The translations under genes were made by a program, and so were the position numbers. A stretch of DNA of 64,000 nucleotides from Trematomus loennbergii (taxonomy: Eukaryota; Chordata; Actinopteri; Perciformes; Nototheniidae), in NCBI GenBank assembly GCA_012861695.1, contig JAAOOA010000060.1:6422683-6486682 (forward strand), given 5' to 3'. Below, in pieces: positions 11,385 to 23,394 of this stretch (its first letter is position 1; every line of letters begins with the position of its first letter). A model generated the notes under the pieces. That model was not told where the DNA came from and ran no database searches. It worked only from the letters and a program-made list of their open reading frames with translations.

Positions 11385-11822
11385 AGTCTGCAGGAGAGAC
11401 AACCTCATACACACGTTGGCTAAATACGACTCAATATAAGATAAAATACATACATTCATTTACTATAGTAGCTGTTTTTCCACCAAACTGAAGTGCGAGT
11501 CTCATTGTCATCTTGTGACTGCCATGCAGGTGTTTTGTTATGTAGCTATAGAAAGCATCACAATAGCATAACAAGAATGTTGAAGGGGCTCAGAAGAGGT
11601 GCAGTGTGAAAGCAAGCACAAGGGAATCTATGTGTTATACTTGACTGGGCACACATTAGGTTTGACTCTGATAATCATCAGGATAATATTTTAATTTGGC
11701 AGGCATGTGCTATCAACAAGTGGTTGTAAACCGCTCTTAGTTGTGTTGCAATGCACTTTTTACCTTGTGGACAATATCAAAGTTAAGTGAAAACATTTTC
11801 AATCAAATATTTGTTTCTTTAC
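11385..11822. other. no gene recognised
   Basis: Unique-looking AT-rich sequence between two repeats. Nothing seen. Confidence 0.4.
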
Positions 11823-11825
11823 TTA

Positions 11826-11945
11826 TGCTGTGTTCACACCGGACGCGATGCGATGTTTGGGGCCGTGCGATTACATGTAAAGTCAATGCAGAGATGCGTA
11901 CAGACGCAAATTATTCTTCGCATCGCGTCCGGTGTGAACGCAGCA
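11826..11945. mobile_element. 120-bp palindromic MITE, PIF/Harbinger-like
   Basis: The ends TGCTGTGTTCACACCGGACG and the inverse of CGTCCGGTGTGAACGCAGCA give about 27-bp terminal inverted repeats. They are bounded by TTA on both sides (11823-11825 and 11946-11948). A three-base TTA/TWA duplication with TIRs of this sort is typical of PIF/Harbinger MITEs. No coding capacity. Confidence 0.75.
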
Positions 11946-11948
11946 TTA

Positions 11949-12305
11949 GAGAGATGAAATGTTATGGTAAAAATAATTAATAGGCACACAATGTTCCAAA
12001 GATGCAAATATATATCTGAATGTTTTCCTGCATTATAATGCGAGAAAAGGTCATATGGACCGTTTGTGATTAGCTGTAGAAATAATTGCATTATGCACCT
12101 TAAAGGCATTTGTTACAGTAATATACAGTGTCATTTTAATAGCATCACACAAAAGGTCAATAACTATGTAATAAGCATACCAATCATATTGATTGCTGTC
12201 ATTTAATATGAAAGCTTTCATCTTTTGAAGGTTCTTGAATGCATGATCAGAGTAAATATGCTCGCTTTTCATATAGAATACATAATGCTTGTCAAAATAA
12301 AGTTC
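11949..12305. other. no gene recognised
   Basis: AT-rich sequence, nothing recognised on either strand. Confidence 0.4.
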
Positions 12306-12556
12306 CGGCTCTGTTATGATTGGTCAACCACTAAGAGATGTCCCGCCCCTTAGCAAATCACGTACAATGCATTGGACCGCTAGCCGATATAAGTGCGAGT
12401 GTTGTCACTATGTTACGGAAGTAATCAAATGAATACAATTTAGGCGTTTCAGGTGTGGTAGAGATACTCCTTCTGGAGGGAGCTTTTGGATTTTAGCGGC
12501 AGACAACACACTACAGGAAAGGGAAACCCCAAAAAGCATAAAAGGGCCCCTTTAAG
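12306..12556. mobile_element. MITE copy, family D (partial)
   Basis: GGCTCTGTTATGATTGGTCA near 12307 and the following ~110 bp also occur at 23710-23820 and, inverted, near 63770-63900. The right end AAAAGGGCCCCTTTAAG (12540-12556) mirrors the GGGGCCCTATTATGC left end of the 23553 copy. This copy lacks the left third. Non-coding. Confidence 0.6.
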
Positions 12557-15160
12557 ATTACTGTCTGAAATAGCCTGAACCCCACTCATCCTCAAACTTT
12601 GCCCAATTACCAGTTGTTAGATGTAGCAAAGTAAAATGACTCTTACCTCCAATTTATACTTGAGCATTTATAATCTCATGCCAACTTTATTACATTTCAG
12701 AGGGGAACATATTCTCCACTACATTTACCCGTCAGTTTGAGTTACCAATTGCTTTACAAAATTAAGATTTTTAGCACAAAATCAAGGAAATGAACAAACC
12801 CAGCTGAAATGCTAGTAAATTATTTGATTGACAATAACAATGTATCTGATAATCTAAATAGTTTTAATTTTTAGGACTGAAAGAATTATGGTTTTATCAA
12901 ACTTGATACATCATTTGGTGTCAACCCTGATTTTTTTCTGCAGATGTAGAGTGCTTCCTGTTGGAACAATCCAGACGGTTCATTTGCATAGCCGTTTCCC
13001 ATACCTCCCTCCATAGGATCATCCATACTGCTGTGTAAATTGCAGGCTCGATAAATCGTGGGGCATAAAAGCAGTCCTCCTCTGCCTCCCATATGGGATA
13101 TGCCAATGCGATGCCAACAGAAGCCGTTTGATTTAGTACAGCACTGTACATAGATGCATCAAGAATTTATAGGAGACTTAATTAGGTCTTATAAAAGTGA
13201 CTTATATCAATTGTCTAGGACACAGGGGCCCATAATGCGGCAGTTATCATTTCCATAACTCCAAAGTCTTGATTCCATTTCTCAGGACTTATATGTGTTG
13301 GAGGAGCTGTTTGCGCTTTGATGTTAATGCTGCAGACAGAACTGTGCAAACGAAAATAGGCAACAAAAACCTTTGCTTTGCTTTCTGATAATGCAGTGTG
13401 TCATGTGAAGGATTTACACATTATCCAAACATCAGGTCGGTAAGCAATGATGAAATTGGACACATATTTGGAAGTAAAATATAAAATATCTCTCAGTAGG
13501 AGGAAGTTATCTTGAGTGTATTCACCTAATTTTACCTTTTTTTTTCATTCTCTACTCACATGACTGAAAATGTCCTTTTGTACTTACCAATAATTACGGA
13601 CTGACAAAGCTGTTAGCTGTTAACAACCCTAACCTTACTTCTTGTTTTTCCTATTCTGTTTCAAGTAGTTGTTAAGGTAATATGCTTGATGCTACTTTTG
13701 TCGAAATTCTTACGTCAGCGTTGTTATGGCTGTACCTTTTTTCTTATTCAGCACAGAAAGATGACATCCCCTTTCTTAACCAGCAAACAATGCTCTGATT
13801 GACTATGGTTCTCTCAAGTTATACAATTTTTTCTTACGTCAAGTAGAATCTATGGAGATATGTTGCTTTTATTTGTCTATATTATCGAGAAAATCTGCTT
13901 CAACAATGTGAAGAAATAAGTCCCAATAATAACTGCTAATAGTGAAGGCTGTGTATTACTAAGAGCAACACTTGCTCATTTTTCTGGAAAGAGTCTTGCC
14001 CTTTGTTTTGTTTTTTTAAGCAATTGTTCAATGAGGTGCAAACAGTAATGAAATCCCAGTTGAAATCCACTAGATTGCGGTGGAAGCAGAAATATCAGAG
14101 AATATCTTTAACACTAAATCCATGCTGGACACCACCAAACGTCAATGGGTTTGGGGTCAGAACAGGTTGGATTAAAATATAAATAAAATTGCCCTTTAAG
14201 TCAATCAAACTATGTCATAATTTAAGGCCAATTAGGCCATACAGAGTCATGGGTACTGGCAGGGAGCTCAATGCCGTTCTGCAATGTTCAGAGATTTTCA
14301 ACCAAAGTGCTCCGAGCTGCAGCGAAAAAAAAGATCGAGCTCTTTAAAAGATGCTGGGTGCGGTGCTTTTTCTTGAGACGTCAACTTCTGCTCTCTCCTC
14401 ATTGCGAATAATTAAAATAGGCTACCGGCGCTGCGGAAATAAATGCTTTATGAACACTTAGCCTTATATGACAAGTATTGAACAATACCCAGACAAGAGT
14501 TTAAAGAGTGATGTTTCAGTGTCTTGTTGGAACTGTTGCTATGGGAAACACTAAAAACCAGAGCAGCAGGGACATTCCCTTAACATTTTTATCCACTTTT
14601 ACTTCCCACTGCCTCAAGAAAAATCCATAATGTCTTATTTTCATTGTGGAATAGAGCAGACAGTCAATAGAGAACATTGTTGCGGTCAGGAGTGATCTGA
14701 TCAGCGAATGGGAGTAGCATCTGGTAATGGTTGGAAATCCAGCGGGGACAGGCGTTTGCAGGGTCACAGAACAGTCTGGCATCGGCTTCCTGTTCCTAAT
14801 TGGTTGCACAGGTCCATCGCATGTCCTCTTTCTCTGTGAGAATAATGGTCCGTCTCTCTGTCAAACTTTATCCATATCTTTCACTGAAGACTTAGTCACA
14901 ACTCACAGGGAGAGTCGAGGAAAACCATGGCTATTATCTTGGCAAGTTCTGTCTGTCACAATAGGATTTAGTCCAGTAGTAAGCACATATTATTATAATT
15001 GACCATTCTCTCCCTTGTAGGCCTCACATTTAAAAACGTGTAAAAGAAAATAAGGATACAATTGGTTTCTACTTTAGAAACAATTGTTGTTTTCTTGCAA
15101 GGTCAAAAAGGGACTATTAAATATTCTAAATGCACACTCTCATTGGATACCAGGCACTGA
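12557..15160. other. no gene recognised (probable intron)
   Basis: No frame above 100 codons and no recognised motif. The frame at 14727-15002 shows no known domain. I see no repeats here. Confidence 0.45.
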
Positions 15161-15250
15161 GAGATCTGACAAACTTTTAAACCCTTAAATGTACCATTGT
15201 ATGCCTGAGATCTGACAAACTTTTAAACTCTTAAATGTACCATTGTATGC
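15161..15250. repeat. 46-bp direct tandem duplication, two copies
   Basis: The segment starting GAGATCTGACAAACTTTTAA at 15161 recurs at 15207 with one or two changes. The near-identity implies a recent local duplication. Confidence 0.85.
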
Positions 15251-15284
15251 TCTGGTTGGATGGTCTGCCCAAACCATTGGCATA

Positions 15285-15450
15285 TCCCTACAGATGTAGC
15301 ACTCCAGATAGGACTCCACCCAGCTGATTCCAACCAAAAACCCAGCGGATCCCAGTGGCTGGGGGCGTTGCCAAATTGCTAGAGGGCGTTGCCAAATTTC
15401 CCCATTTGTTCAATTACAGGATTTAACCATGAGATGGCGCTTCATTCACA
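15285..15450. repeat. fragment of the repeat seen at 47842-48020
   Basis: GAGGGCGTTGCCAAATTT and AGGATTTAACCATGAGATGG (15383-15448) recur at 47969-48019. Both lie about 100 bp after a CCTACAGATG motif. This points to a second, decayed copy of the left end of the 47842-52322 element. Confidence 0.5.
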
Positions 15451-16109
15451 AATACACAAAGACAACTGGGTGTTGTAGGCCTTAGTCTGTTTGCTATGTT
15501 TGCAGCTCTGCAGTTGTGTTTGCTGAATACCGTAGCATTTAATCACTTATTTGTTATGGTTTTCACAGGCTACAATAACGAAAAAACATCAATATTTTAG
15601 ATCAAATAAAGTATATCTAATCTTATTATCTTAATTGTAATTCAATAATATATAGTCTTTTTATATAAATAATCATAAATGTAAATGTTTACACTTCTTT
15701 TTTTATGCTCATACTTTTACCTTTACAATAGTTGCTTTAATATGCAGTATATTTTTTGTAATATTGTTGTGGTGTGCACAGTACAGTAGATCGAAGTAAA
15801 TCAACTCATACATTATCACGTATTATACAGTAATTATACAGCAATTAGTTTTAAACAAAGAGTCCGCAACATAGGCTACTATCTCTTGTTAACAGAGGGG
15901 GGTGGTGGAGCTTTGTCACACCGTTTCAGGGTTAATGAATAGTGGATAGGAGAATTCAAAAGGATTTAGGAGAAGAGACTGCAGTGCTTTGAGAATCCGA
16001 CTGCACATACACTATCGACGTATTTATGATGCGCCAGCGGACGTCATGAATGTGCGTCTGCTGCTGTGGGGAAACTACAGTTTTCTATGCAGCGGACTAC
16101 ATGATGTAG
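15451..16109. other. no gene recognised
   Basis: AT-rich sequence. Nothing recognisable apart from proximity to the repeat complex that follows. Confidence 0.35.
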
Positions 16110-17179
16110 GCTATAATAAGAACAACAACAACCCAGCGCCGTATTCTATCTTCTAGCCGTAGGCTGAATTTACAATGGGCCTTAAGCTGTTAAGCCCGAG
16201 AGCCCCCGGTACCGGGGCCTGCGGTACAGTTTTTCACGAAACTGTGTCTAAGGGCTTCTTAACATTTAAAAACCTATTAATGTAATCATACCCACTTAAC
16301 GGGAAGAAACTCAGCTAACTGACGATACGAACCATTTTTACCGAAACAAAACACAAATCTCAAAGAAAAGTCTGAATGAGCCCTGAGCGAAAAAATGCTA
16401 ACGCACTTAGCAAATAACTCACAGTAAAAATACCCTTATTACTTATCGTAACTGCACATACACTTGATTAGCAAGCTGAGATTCCACAGATTCCAGAAAT
16501 ATAAGTATCATCACTGAGCGATCAGAACTCGCGACAGAGGAAGCAAACACAGACATCACAACACGTAGCATTACGGAGCATTCACGGGACATCGTCTTAC
16601 CTTAGCTGTTGTTCTGATCAAAAGTCGTGTTCAATGGCATTAAAATGATAAAAACGCTGCTGAAGGTTACTCCAATGGTTAATACAATGTGTCTGTGTCA
16701 CTTTGAAATGATTACTGATAATCCATCATTCCATTTTTATGTCAAAAACTGAGATTTCGTATTAGCTGCTAATGATAGCTACCAGAGTGTATGACAGCTT
16801 CCTGTTCTGGGGCATTCTGGCTACGCATCACTCATTCACCAATTCACTATTGTTTAGATGGATTTTAGGAACTTCCCCTCGATTCTATTGGCTCTAACGG
16901 TTAAAAAGAGATGTCCAGAGATATGGAAAATAGCTTGGATTCCTAAAGCTTTTAGTCTACTATCCCATCATTCAAGGGTGGTTTTCACTATAAGTAATGT
17001 TTTTTTTTTGGACGGACACTATAATTTACATGTTTTTACTATGTTCAATCTGAATTTACTTTAAAATAAAAAAGTGCTATATTGATTCTGACTTTTTTCT
17101 GCATCCAACTCACAGGTTTATCACTGCTTTGAGAAAAAAGATTATGAATTTACCTCTTTTAAAAGGGAAGATATTTAGT

Positions 17180-19497
17180 GTTGAAGGGAGTGCCACAGCA
17201 TTCCACTATAGTTCTTCAAATCTGTATATCTTCTTCTTATTATTATTATTTCAACCAATATGTTGCATCCGATAACTTCAGCCTACCATTCAAATATCAA
17301 AAATATTCAGCCTTTTCAGCACATGATGGGAAACTTTCAACTTTTTCAAAATATTTTATACTTTTGGAAATATTCAGCTTTTTAAACTCTTTTTTTAACA
17401 TGTAACTCAATGGGAGGAACCTTCAAATCCTCTTTTAACTACACCGTGCGCCAAATGCTACTCCTTCCACATACTTTCAGCTACAGAAACCATTCAAATA
17501 TTAAAATGTTCAGCTCCTTCAGGACATGTGTGCTATGACTCTTCTTGTTTACGACATTTATACTTTTTGAAATATTCAGCTTTTTAAACTCTTTTTATAA
17601 CATTTAACTCAATGGGAGGAACCTTCAAATCCTCTTTTACCTACACCTTGCGCCAAATGCTACTCCTTCTAGCTAGAGACTTCATTCCAACTTTAAAATG
17701 ATCACAAGACCTTCAGTTATAAAACTTGTTCTTCAGATCTTTCATATCTTTTACACTTTTTGAGATATTTAACTTAGTTGGTAAAGAGGCTTTCTTCAGA
17801 TTTTAATATTAGTGTGTATTGAGCAGCTCGTTAAGGCTAGAGTGCGTGATGTCACAGCTAGAGTGGGGGACAGCTTGAAATTCGCCTTAATATTTTTTTT
17901 TAACTTGCCATAATTCCCAAACCCTACACTCCTGGGACATAATTTTTCAGGAAAAACTTAGAAAAACCACTCCTAGGTTGGAAAATAAAAACAAATTAAG
18001 CAAAATAATTAAACAAAATGCCTCTTGAGGGCATGAAGTGACAAAAACGTTCAACATGTCTCCATTAAGGCCAATTGTAAATACAGCCTGCTCTTTCCTC
18101 ACAGCAGCAGCCGCACACCTTAGTTAATCTGCCAAAAAGGCCACATTATTGACCCGAAAACTACACAAAAAGACGCTTAGTGTCCTTGAGATGCTTCACA
18201 CGTTGAAATTTCACCGATATCTGCTACGGTTCTTCAACAAAACGTTGACATGTAAGAGGTTTATCTCTCATTCAGAACAATGGAAAGGCTCTCCTCTCAC
18301 TGATTACTGCACATCACCATGGAAACCTTTGATCTCTGGGCTCAAGCACTGGTGTTTCATAACGTCATTAGCTCAAACACAAACACCTGTGTGATGATGT
18401 CATAACTCCAACTGACATGCTCAGAACGCCACCAAACATCACATGATGGTTAACACTGTGGCCCTGAACAGCTCTATGTCAAATCTGATGTTACATAATG
18501 TGGTGTTACCATGGCAACGCATCCCTCGCCATAAAACACGATGTCGCTGTAACTCCAATGGACACGGTCCGATCGTCCCCCAATCTTTACCTGTATACCA
18601 CCGGTCCATGCCTCAACAGCTCTACGTCAAATCTGACATCTCACCATATGCCGTTTCCATGGAAACGCATCCCTCGCCATAAAACACGATATTGCTATAA
18701 CTCCTATGAAAATTGACAAAAAGTGCTCCAACTTCACATGTGTGCTAACAGTCCAGCCGTGAAGACATCTACGTGACCGTTTTGAGATTTCTTCAAATGC
18801 CGTTGCCATGGCAACACAATGCTCACCATGAAACACGGTTTTCTCATAACTTCAGTGAAAATGTTCCAAACGGCCCAAAACTTCACAGGTTTGGTAACGA
18901 TGCAGCCATCAACACATCTAAGTGTATTATGGGGTTTCATCAAATGCCGTTGCCATGGCGACAGATCACTCACCATCAAGTTAGTTCAAAAGTTTGCAGT
19001 TAAAATATTCTGCTGCTTTTCAAAGCCTTTTTACTTTATTTTCTCTTCTTACACATTCATTCACTACTACTCACATTTAATATCTAACCCCTTCAGCCTA
19101 CTTTCAGCTACAGAAACCATTCAACATTTAATTTATTCAGGTATTTCACGACATTGAGGCTATACATTTTGTTGTTTATACCTTTAAAAACATTATCTTT
19201 TAAATATTAAGCTTCTTGACTATTTTTCCTACTCTTCCAGTTTAACATTTCACTTTCAAGTTTTCAACAAAGTCATTGCAATGCATTTGAGCTGTAACAA
19301 TTTTGATTCAAATCATTTCACTTTTCTGCATTCTAAGTTCAGCAACACACTTACTTGTTTTTTGTAGCTAAAAGCAGCTACAGAGATCATTCAGCTAATA
19401 AAATATTATGCTTTTTCTGCATTTTCAGCTAAATTCAGCAACAAATGTACACAGGTTACAGCATTCGCACGCATTTTCAGCAGGAAATGCATTTTCT
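17180..19497 (+). mobile_element. element B1 and associated tandem units inside A1
   Basis: The segment begins after GGGAAGATAT (17164-17173), where A2 continues directly to its other end. It holds two ~195-bp direct units: the block around CTCAATGGGAGGAACCTTCA occurs at about 17407 and 17601, each followed by GCGCCAAATGCTACTCCTTC. It then contains the B-type sequence (17740-18090, inverse of 19566-19880), four units around CCATGG (18495-18985), and pieces resembling the first units again near 19095. Either B1 inserted into A1, or A2 is an internal-deletion derivative. Non-coding as far as visible. Confidence 0.5.
18495..18985. repeat. four imperfect ~145-bp tandem units
   Basis: Each unit carries (C/T)CATGG(C/A/G)(A/G)AC(G/A)CA followed by CTC(G/A)CCAT(A/G)AAACACG and, in the first three, a TAACT(C/T)C block. 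They start near 18505, 18650, 18800 and 18945. The CCATGG core is itself a palindrome (GTTGCCATGGCAAC in the third unit). The repetition keeps overlapping reading frames open on both strands, which explains the several short frames here. Confidence 0.7.
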
Positions 19498-20250
19498 AGT
19501 TTGTTCTGGGAATGTCATTTTCGAGCCTGAGACCTGAAAAACAGGCTCAGGGCTTAACAGGTTAATGGAGACATGTTGAAAGTTTTTGTTACTTCATGCC
19601 CTCAAGAGGCATTTTGTTTAATTTTTTGGCTTAATTTTTTTTTTTTTCAAGCTAAGAGATGTTTTCCTACGTTTTCCATGACAAATTATGTCCAAGGAGT
19701 GTAGGGTCTGGGAATTATGGCAGGTTTAAAAAAAATATGAAGGCGAATTTCAAGCTCTCCTCCACTCTACCTATGACATCACGCACTCTAAGCCTTAACG
19801 AGCTGCGCAATACACACTAATGTTAAAATCTGAAGAAGGCCTCTTTACCAAGGTCTGAACAATGTTTAATATTTCTAAAAGTATGAATCTGATTTAAAAG
19901 TTGTGTAACAGGAATAATGTCAGAACGATGTGTAACATTTTAAAGTTGGAATGAGGTTTCTGAGTGAAAGTATGAAGGAGCAGTTAGCAGTTGAAGTCGC
20001 ATGAAGATTGTTCAAGTCTGAAGAGTTTCTCCTTTGACTTCCATGTTAAAAATGTGATGAATTATGGGATATATCTCTGGAATTATGAAAGTTATGAATG
20101 AAAAAGTAATAGCAATCGATTCCCGACCGAGCTGAACGTTTTGATGTTTGAATGGAGTTTCTGCGATGTGGAATGTGGGAGCAGAAGAGGGACAAAATAA
20201 CCCGGCGGAATAATAAAAATAAAGAATTTGTGCGTAGAAGAACAAGTAGT

Positions 20251-21066
20251 TGGAATGCAGTATCAGCATCCCCACTAAATAATGTACATTTCTTTCAAGC
20301 ATTTCCTGCACAATCCTAAAAAAGAGAAAAAAAACGGTTGTAAATGAAAAGGCTTCATGAACATTTTGAATGGTTGATGTGCACGCCCCCTCCTGAGAGA
20401 GAAGCACAATTTATCTCTTATTGAAGTTCCATCTGTGTTTGATTGATTCAACTTCCCATAAATGTGATTGCTGCAGACCATGGGTTAAGGGTAAACGAAG
20501 CAAATGCGAACCAATTTTTAATTACTATATAGTCGGAAATCCAATATCCCTTTATAAGTGAATGGGAAGTAAAACAAAGGCAGCTTATTATATTCACAAT
20601 ATTCTCTACCTCGTTTGATGGCTAGATAAAACAAGTGCTGCCTGAGTTTCTTGTGAGACATGGCCCTCAAAGACCTTGACTCTGATCTAAACCAGAGTGA
20701 GTCGTTCTTTTTGGCTTTGACACTTCTTATGAGTAAACAGCGCTTCTGTGTATTTCGTTTACATGAATAATTCCTTAGATAAGGAAGCTTAGTCACGCTG
20801 CAAATTACCTTTTCGACCCTTTGGATGTTTTTGTTTTTCAAACTCGAGCTTTGGCACTGTATTCAAATTCAGTTATTCTACCACCGTTTCACCTGAATTA
20901 ATATAGCCTTTTAACAAAAAGACCCAAGGTAGTTTAATTCACATTTTAGTCATTATGTGTCCATTTTGCATATTTTCCGTCTAGTTCTTATCAGTGAACT
21001 TAATTTATTTGATATGTCTTATTTTATTTTGGCGAGTCATTAAGGCAGATGAATAGCCAGCTGATA
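20251..21066. other. no gene recognised
   Basis: A - strand open frame at 20518-20841 has no recognised motif and no splice-bordered conservation. Nothing else seen. Confidence 0.4.
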
Positions 21067-21074
21067 TACATATG

Positions 21075-22093
21075 CAGTGGCGGCTCCAGAGTATTTTTGT
21101 TGGGTAATCTATGGTAGGGCTAACCCATACAGTGGTGGGGCTCAAGTCAGTATTTGCAATGTAATTACATACACGCTATATCGCCCCCCTTGACAGTGAA
21201 ACGCCACGCGTGAGGTTTAGATTATTTCCCTGTCTCAATCCAAATTGAACTGTATGAAATAAAAAGGCACATTGTCTTGTAGTAAATAAAAAGGGCGACC
21301 TGGAGCCAATCCTGCAATTTCCCCACAGGTGAAAGAGTTGACTGAAAACCCAACCCCTGCAGGGGGGTCGGGGGAGATTCTCCCCCAGGAGATTTTTTTA
21401 AATACTAACATAAAATACACATTCTGGTACTCTCTTGAGAAGAAAAATAAATAAATCTATTACTACACATTTAAAAAAATGAATGCCATTTTTGATTGTT
21501 GTTACTTTGTTCTGAAAGCTGAACCTGTTGCTCCTCACAGAGAGAAGAGGGAAGAGGCTGTGTGAATTACTTTACATTGTGGATAAGGGTGGATAGCCCC
21601 CATTGTTCTGTGTGTCAAAATGAAAGACAGCCCACACACCTATCAATCATCAAACCGTGGGGTCTTATTTCATTACGTGTTGATTTCTATCAACACGTAA
21701 TGTTGTATCGATGTATATAGAGATGTACTACAGCAAAAGTATTCTCCGTCGGGACTTCCTGCAACAACACCACGCCGTTATCGTGATTCTGATTGGCCAG
21801 AAGACATAATCAAAGATGTTTTATTGAGAAGACGATCACTACGTGACAAAAGTTTTCAAAACCGTTTCTAGTCTTCGGTATTTCCAGACAAGTGGCTACT
21901 GAAATCAATCTTACTAACTGCTGTCTGTGCAATTTACTCCGCACAAGTTGGCGGACTTTATTTTGCTTACTTTAACACATAGACTGTATATATAAAGCTT
22001 TAACATCATTTTTCATGGTGGGGCTAAGGTGGGGCTAAGCAATTTCTTGGTATGGCTGTAGCCTACCCCAGCCATCCCCTGGCGCCGCCACTG
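21075..22093. mobile_element. non-autonomous hAT element, 1019 bp
   Basis: A perfect 8-bp duplication TACATATG (21067-21074 and 22094-22101) brackets TIRs CAGTGGCGGCTCCAG and, inverted, CAGTGGCGGCGCCAG (14 of 15). Both features are diagnostic of hAT transposons. The interior has no transposase frame. It includes a perfect 14-bp hairpin at 21671-21702 (CATTACGTGTTGAT arms, TTCT loop). Confidence 0.9.
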
Positions 22094-22101
22094 TACATAT
22101 G

Positions 22102-22617
22102 CATTTCAGCTTAATAACTTCTATTCAAGCTGATCCCCGAAAAAAGGTGGAAATGTGTATTAAATAGCTGATACATTTTTTGAATGGAGAGCCGACCTGG
22201 ATATAAAGAATGAGTCTAGTTTTGTGTAAAAACAACAGATATATTGTATATACCTGTGTTTTGTTTCCATATTAAGCAGCAGCTAATTAAACATCACATT
22301 TAAAAAATAATTAAAAGGCTGTTACACTTAGTGTCACTAATGTATAATGTCGGGGACCCATTAAGAGCAAAATTAACACTGTAATGCTAATGATAAGTTT
22401 TGTCTCTATTACCTGCAAAGATAAGTTATATATTTGCGAACATACTGAAATCAACTGTGTCCGTCAATTTAAACAGATGCTACAATATAATTTGTCACTG
22501 GAGATAAAGTCCCCAGAATCAGATAAAAAATCCAGTTTTATGACATTGACACATTCACAATTATATCTGCCTTCTTGTAAATTCATAAAATATATGACTT
22601 GTGAACAGAGCATACAG
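22102..22617. other. no gene recognised
   Basis: AT-rich sequence between two mobile elements. Nothing recognised. Confidence 0.4.
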
Positions 22618-23042
22618 CAGTGGTGAACCGTCATGGCCTTCAAGGTATACCCTGGACGATCAGATGAAACAAAACAACAAATTGAATTATTTAAATACAA
22701 TTTAATACAATTTAAATAAAATGAATAAATGAGATCCATATCTGTGTTGATCTGTAATATTACAGTGTTACGTTGATTTGTTTGTCTTTCTCGGTCCATG
22801 CACTACGTATTTGAGTGGTTTTGTGTTAGAAAATAAATGCAACCAATCAGATATTTTTCTGCGTCTCTGGGAAGAATATCCTTCAACCAAGGTATTCTAT
22901 ATCCTATATCCTATATCCTTGATAGAATGCCCTGGCCCTTACACTGAATCAACCAATGATATATTGATTTGTAGCCAATGGGCATATTCTTTCAGAGTTT
23001 CCCTCGGTTCCAGGGTATTCTAGAAGGCCCGTTAGTTCACTG
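22618..23042. mobile_element. probable MITE with inverted ends
   Basis: CAGTGGTGAACCGTCATGGC at the left resembles the inverse of the right end (CAGTGAACTAACGGGCCTTC). Next to these, ATACCCTGG occurs in inverted orientation on each side. The ends begin CAGTG, as in hAT elements, but the flanking 8 bases (GCATACAG versus GCTCGAGA) do not match, so the class is uncertain. A small ATCCT(AT) tandem lies at 22895-22920. Confidence 0.5.
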
Positions 23043-23394
23043 GCTCGAGACAGAGGATCTAGATAAGTGCTACGTAGCAATTCATTTGAAGTTTTATAGT
23101 TTTTTTACGTCGAAATGGCAACAGGTGAAGATGATGTTGTTGCGGAATTGTTGTTAGTACCCTTTTCAAGACGATCATTCAGTGAAAAGATGGATATTAT
23201 AAAAAAAGGCCGTCCAACGCAAAGTGACTGCCGCCGTGACGTCCGTCTAACTAGAACAACCGCATTTTAGAATCCGGGGGGGGTGTCTACAGAAGATCCA
23301 GTTGTGATTGACACGGTTCGCCACTGGCATACAGTAAGGTCAGCAACACAGACGAGTGCAGTGCACACTGTCATACAGATAGTCATTTCTCACT

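Larger units (their letters stand above)
16186..19561. mobile_element. element A1, TTAA-target DNA transposon, 3.4 kb
   Basis: A1 is bounded by TTAA at 16182-16185 and 19562-19565. Its ends are GCTGTTAAGCCCGAG on the left and, read inward from the right, CCTGTTAAGCCCTGAG: TIRs of about 15 bp. TTAA duplications are the hallmark of piggyBac and Kolobok elements. A second copy (A2) lies at 42452-43578 in reverse orientation. The two share the GGTACCGGGGC end block, the CGATTCTATTGGCTCTAACG block near 16883, and the TTCTGGGAATGTCATTTTCG end block. Relative to A2, A1 carries an extra 2.3 kb (about 17174-19497) that includes B1. No transposase was recognised, so A1 is presumably non-autonomous. Confidence 0.7.
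16110..20250 (-). mobile_element. element B2, split by a TTAA-type insertion
   Basis: B2 consists of a short flank (about 16110-16181) and a long part (19566-20250), separated by element A (16186-19561). The long part is an inverted copy of 17660-18090 (B1). Shared landmarks are AGTGCGTGATGTCA, AATTCGCCTT, AATTATGTCC or its diverged form, CCCTCAAGAGGC and CAACATGTCTCCATTAA. The junction is diagnostic: B1 reads CTCCATTAAGGCC without interruption, while in B2 the same site is broken at TTAA. The left flank matches the other side of the B1 site at about 20 of 23 bases. B2 ends near CGGAATAATAAAAATAAAG on the right. No coding content was recognised; the open frame at 20012-20407 on the - strand is within it. 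Confidence 0.65.

Noticed and set aside
20012..20407. 131-codon minus-strand frame
   Set aside because: Mostly repeat B2 sequence, no motif.
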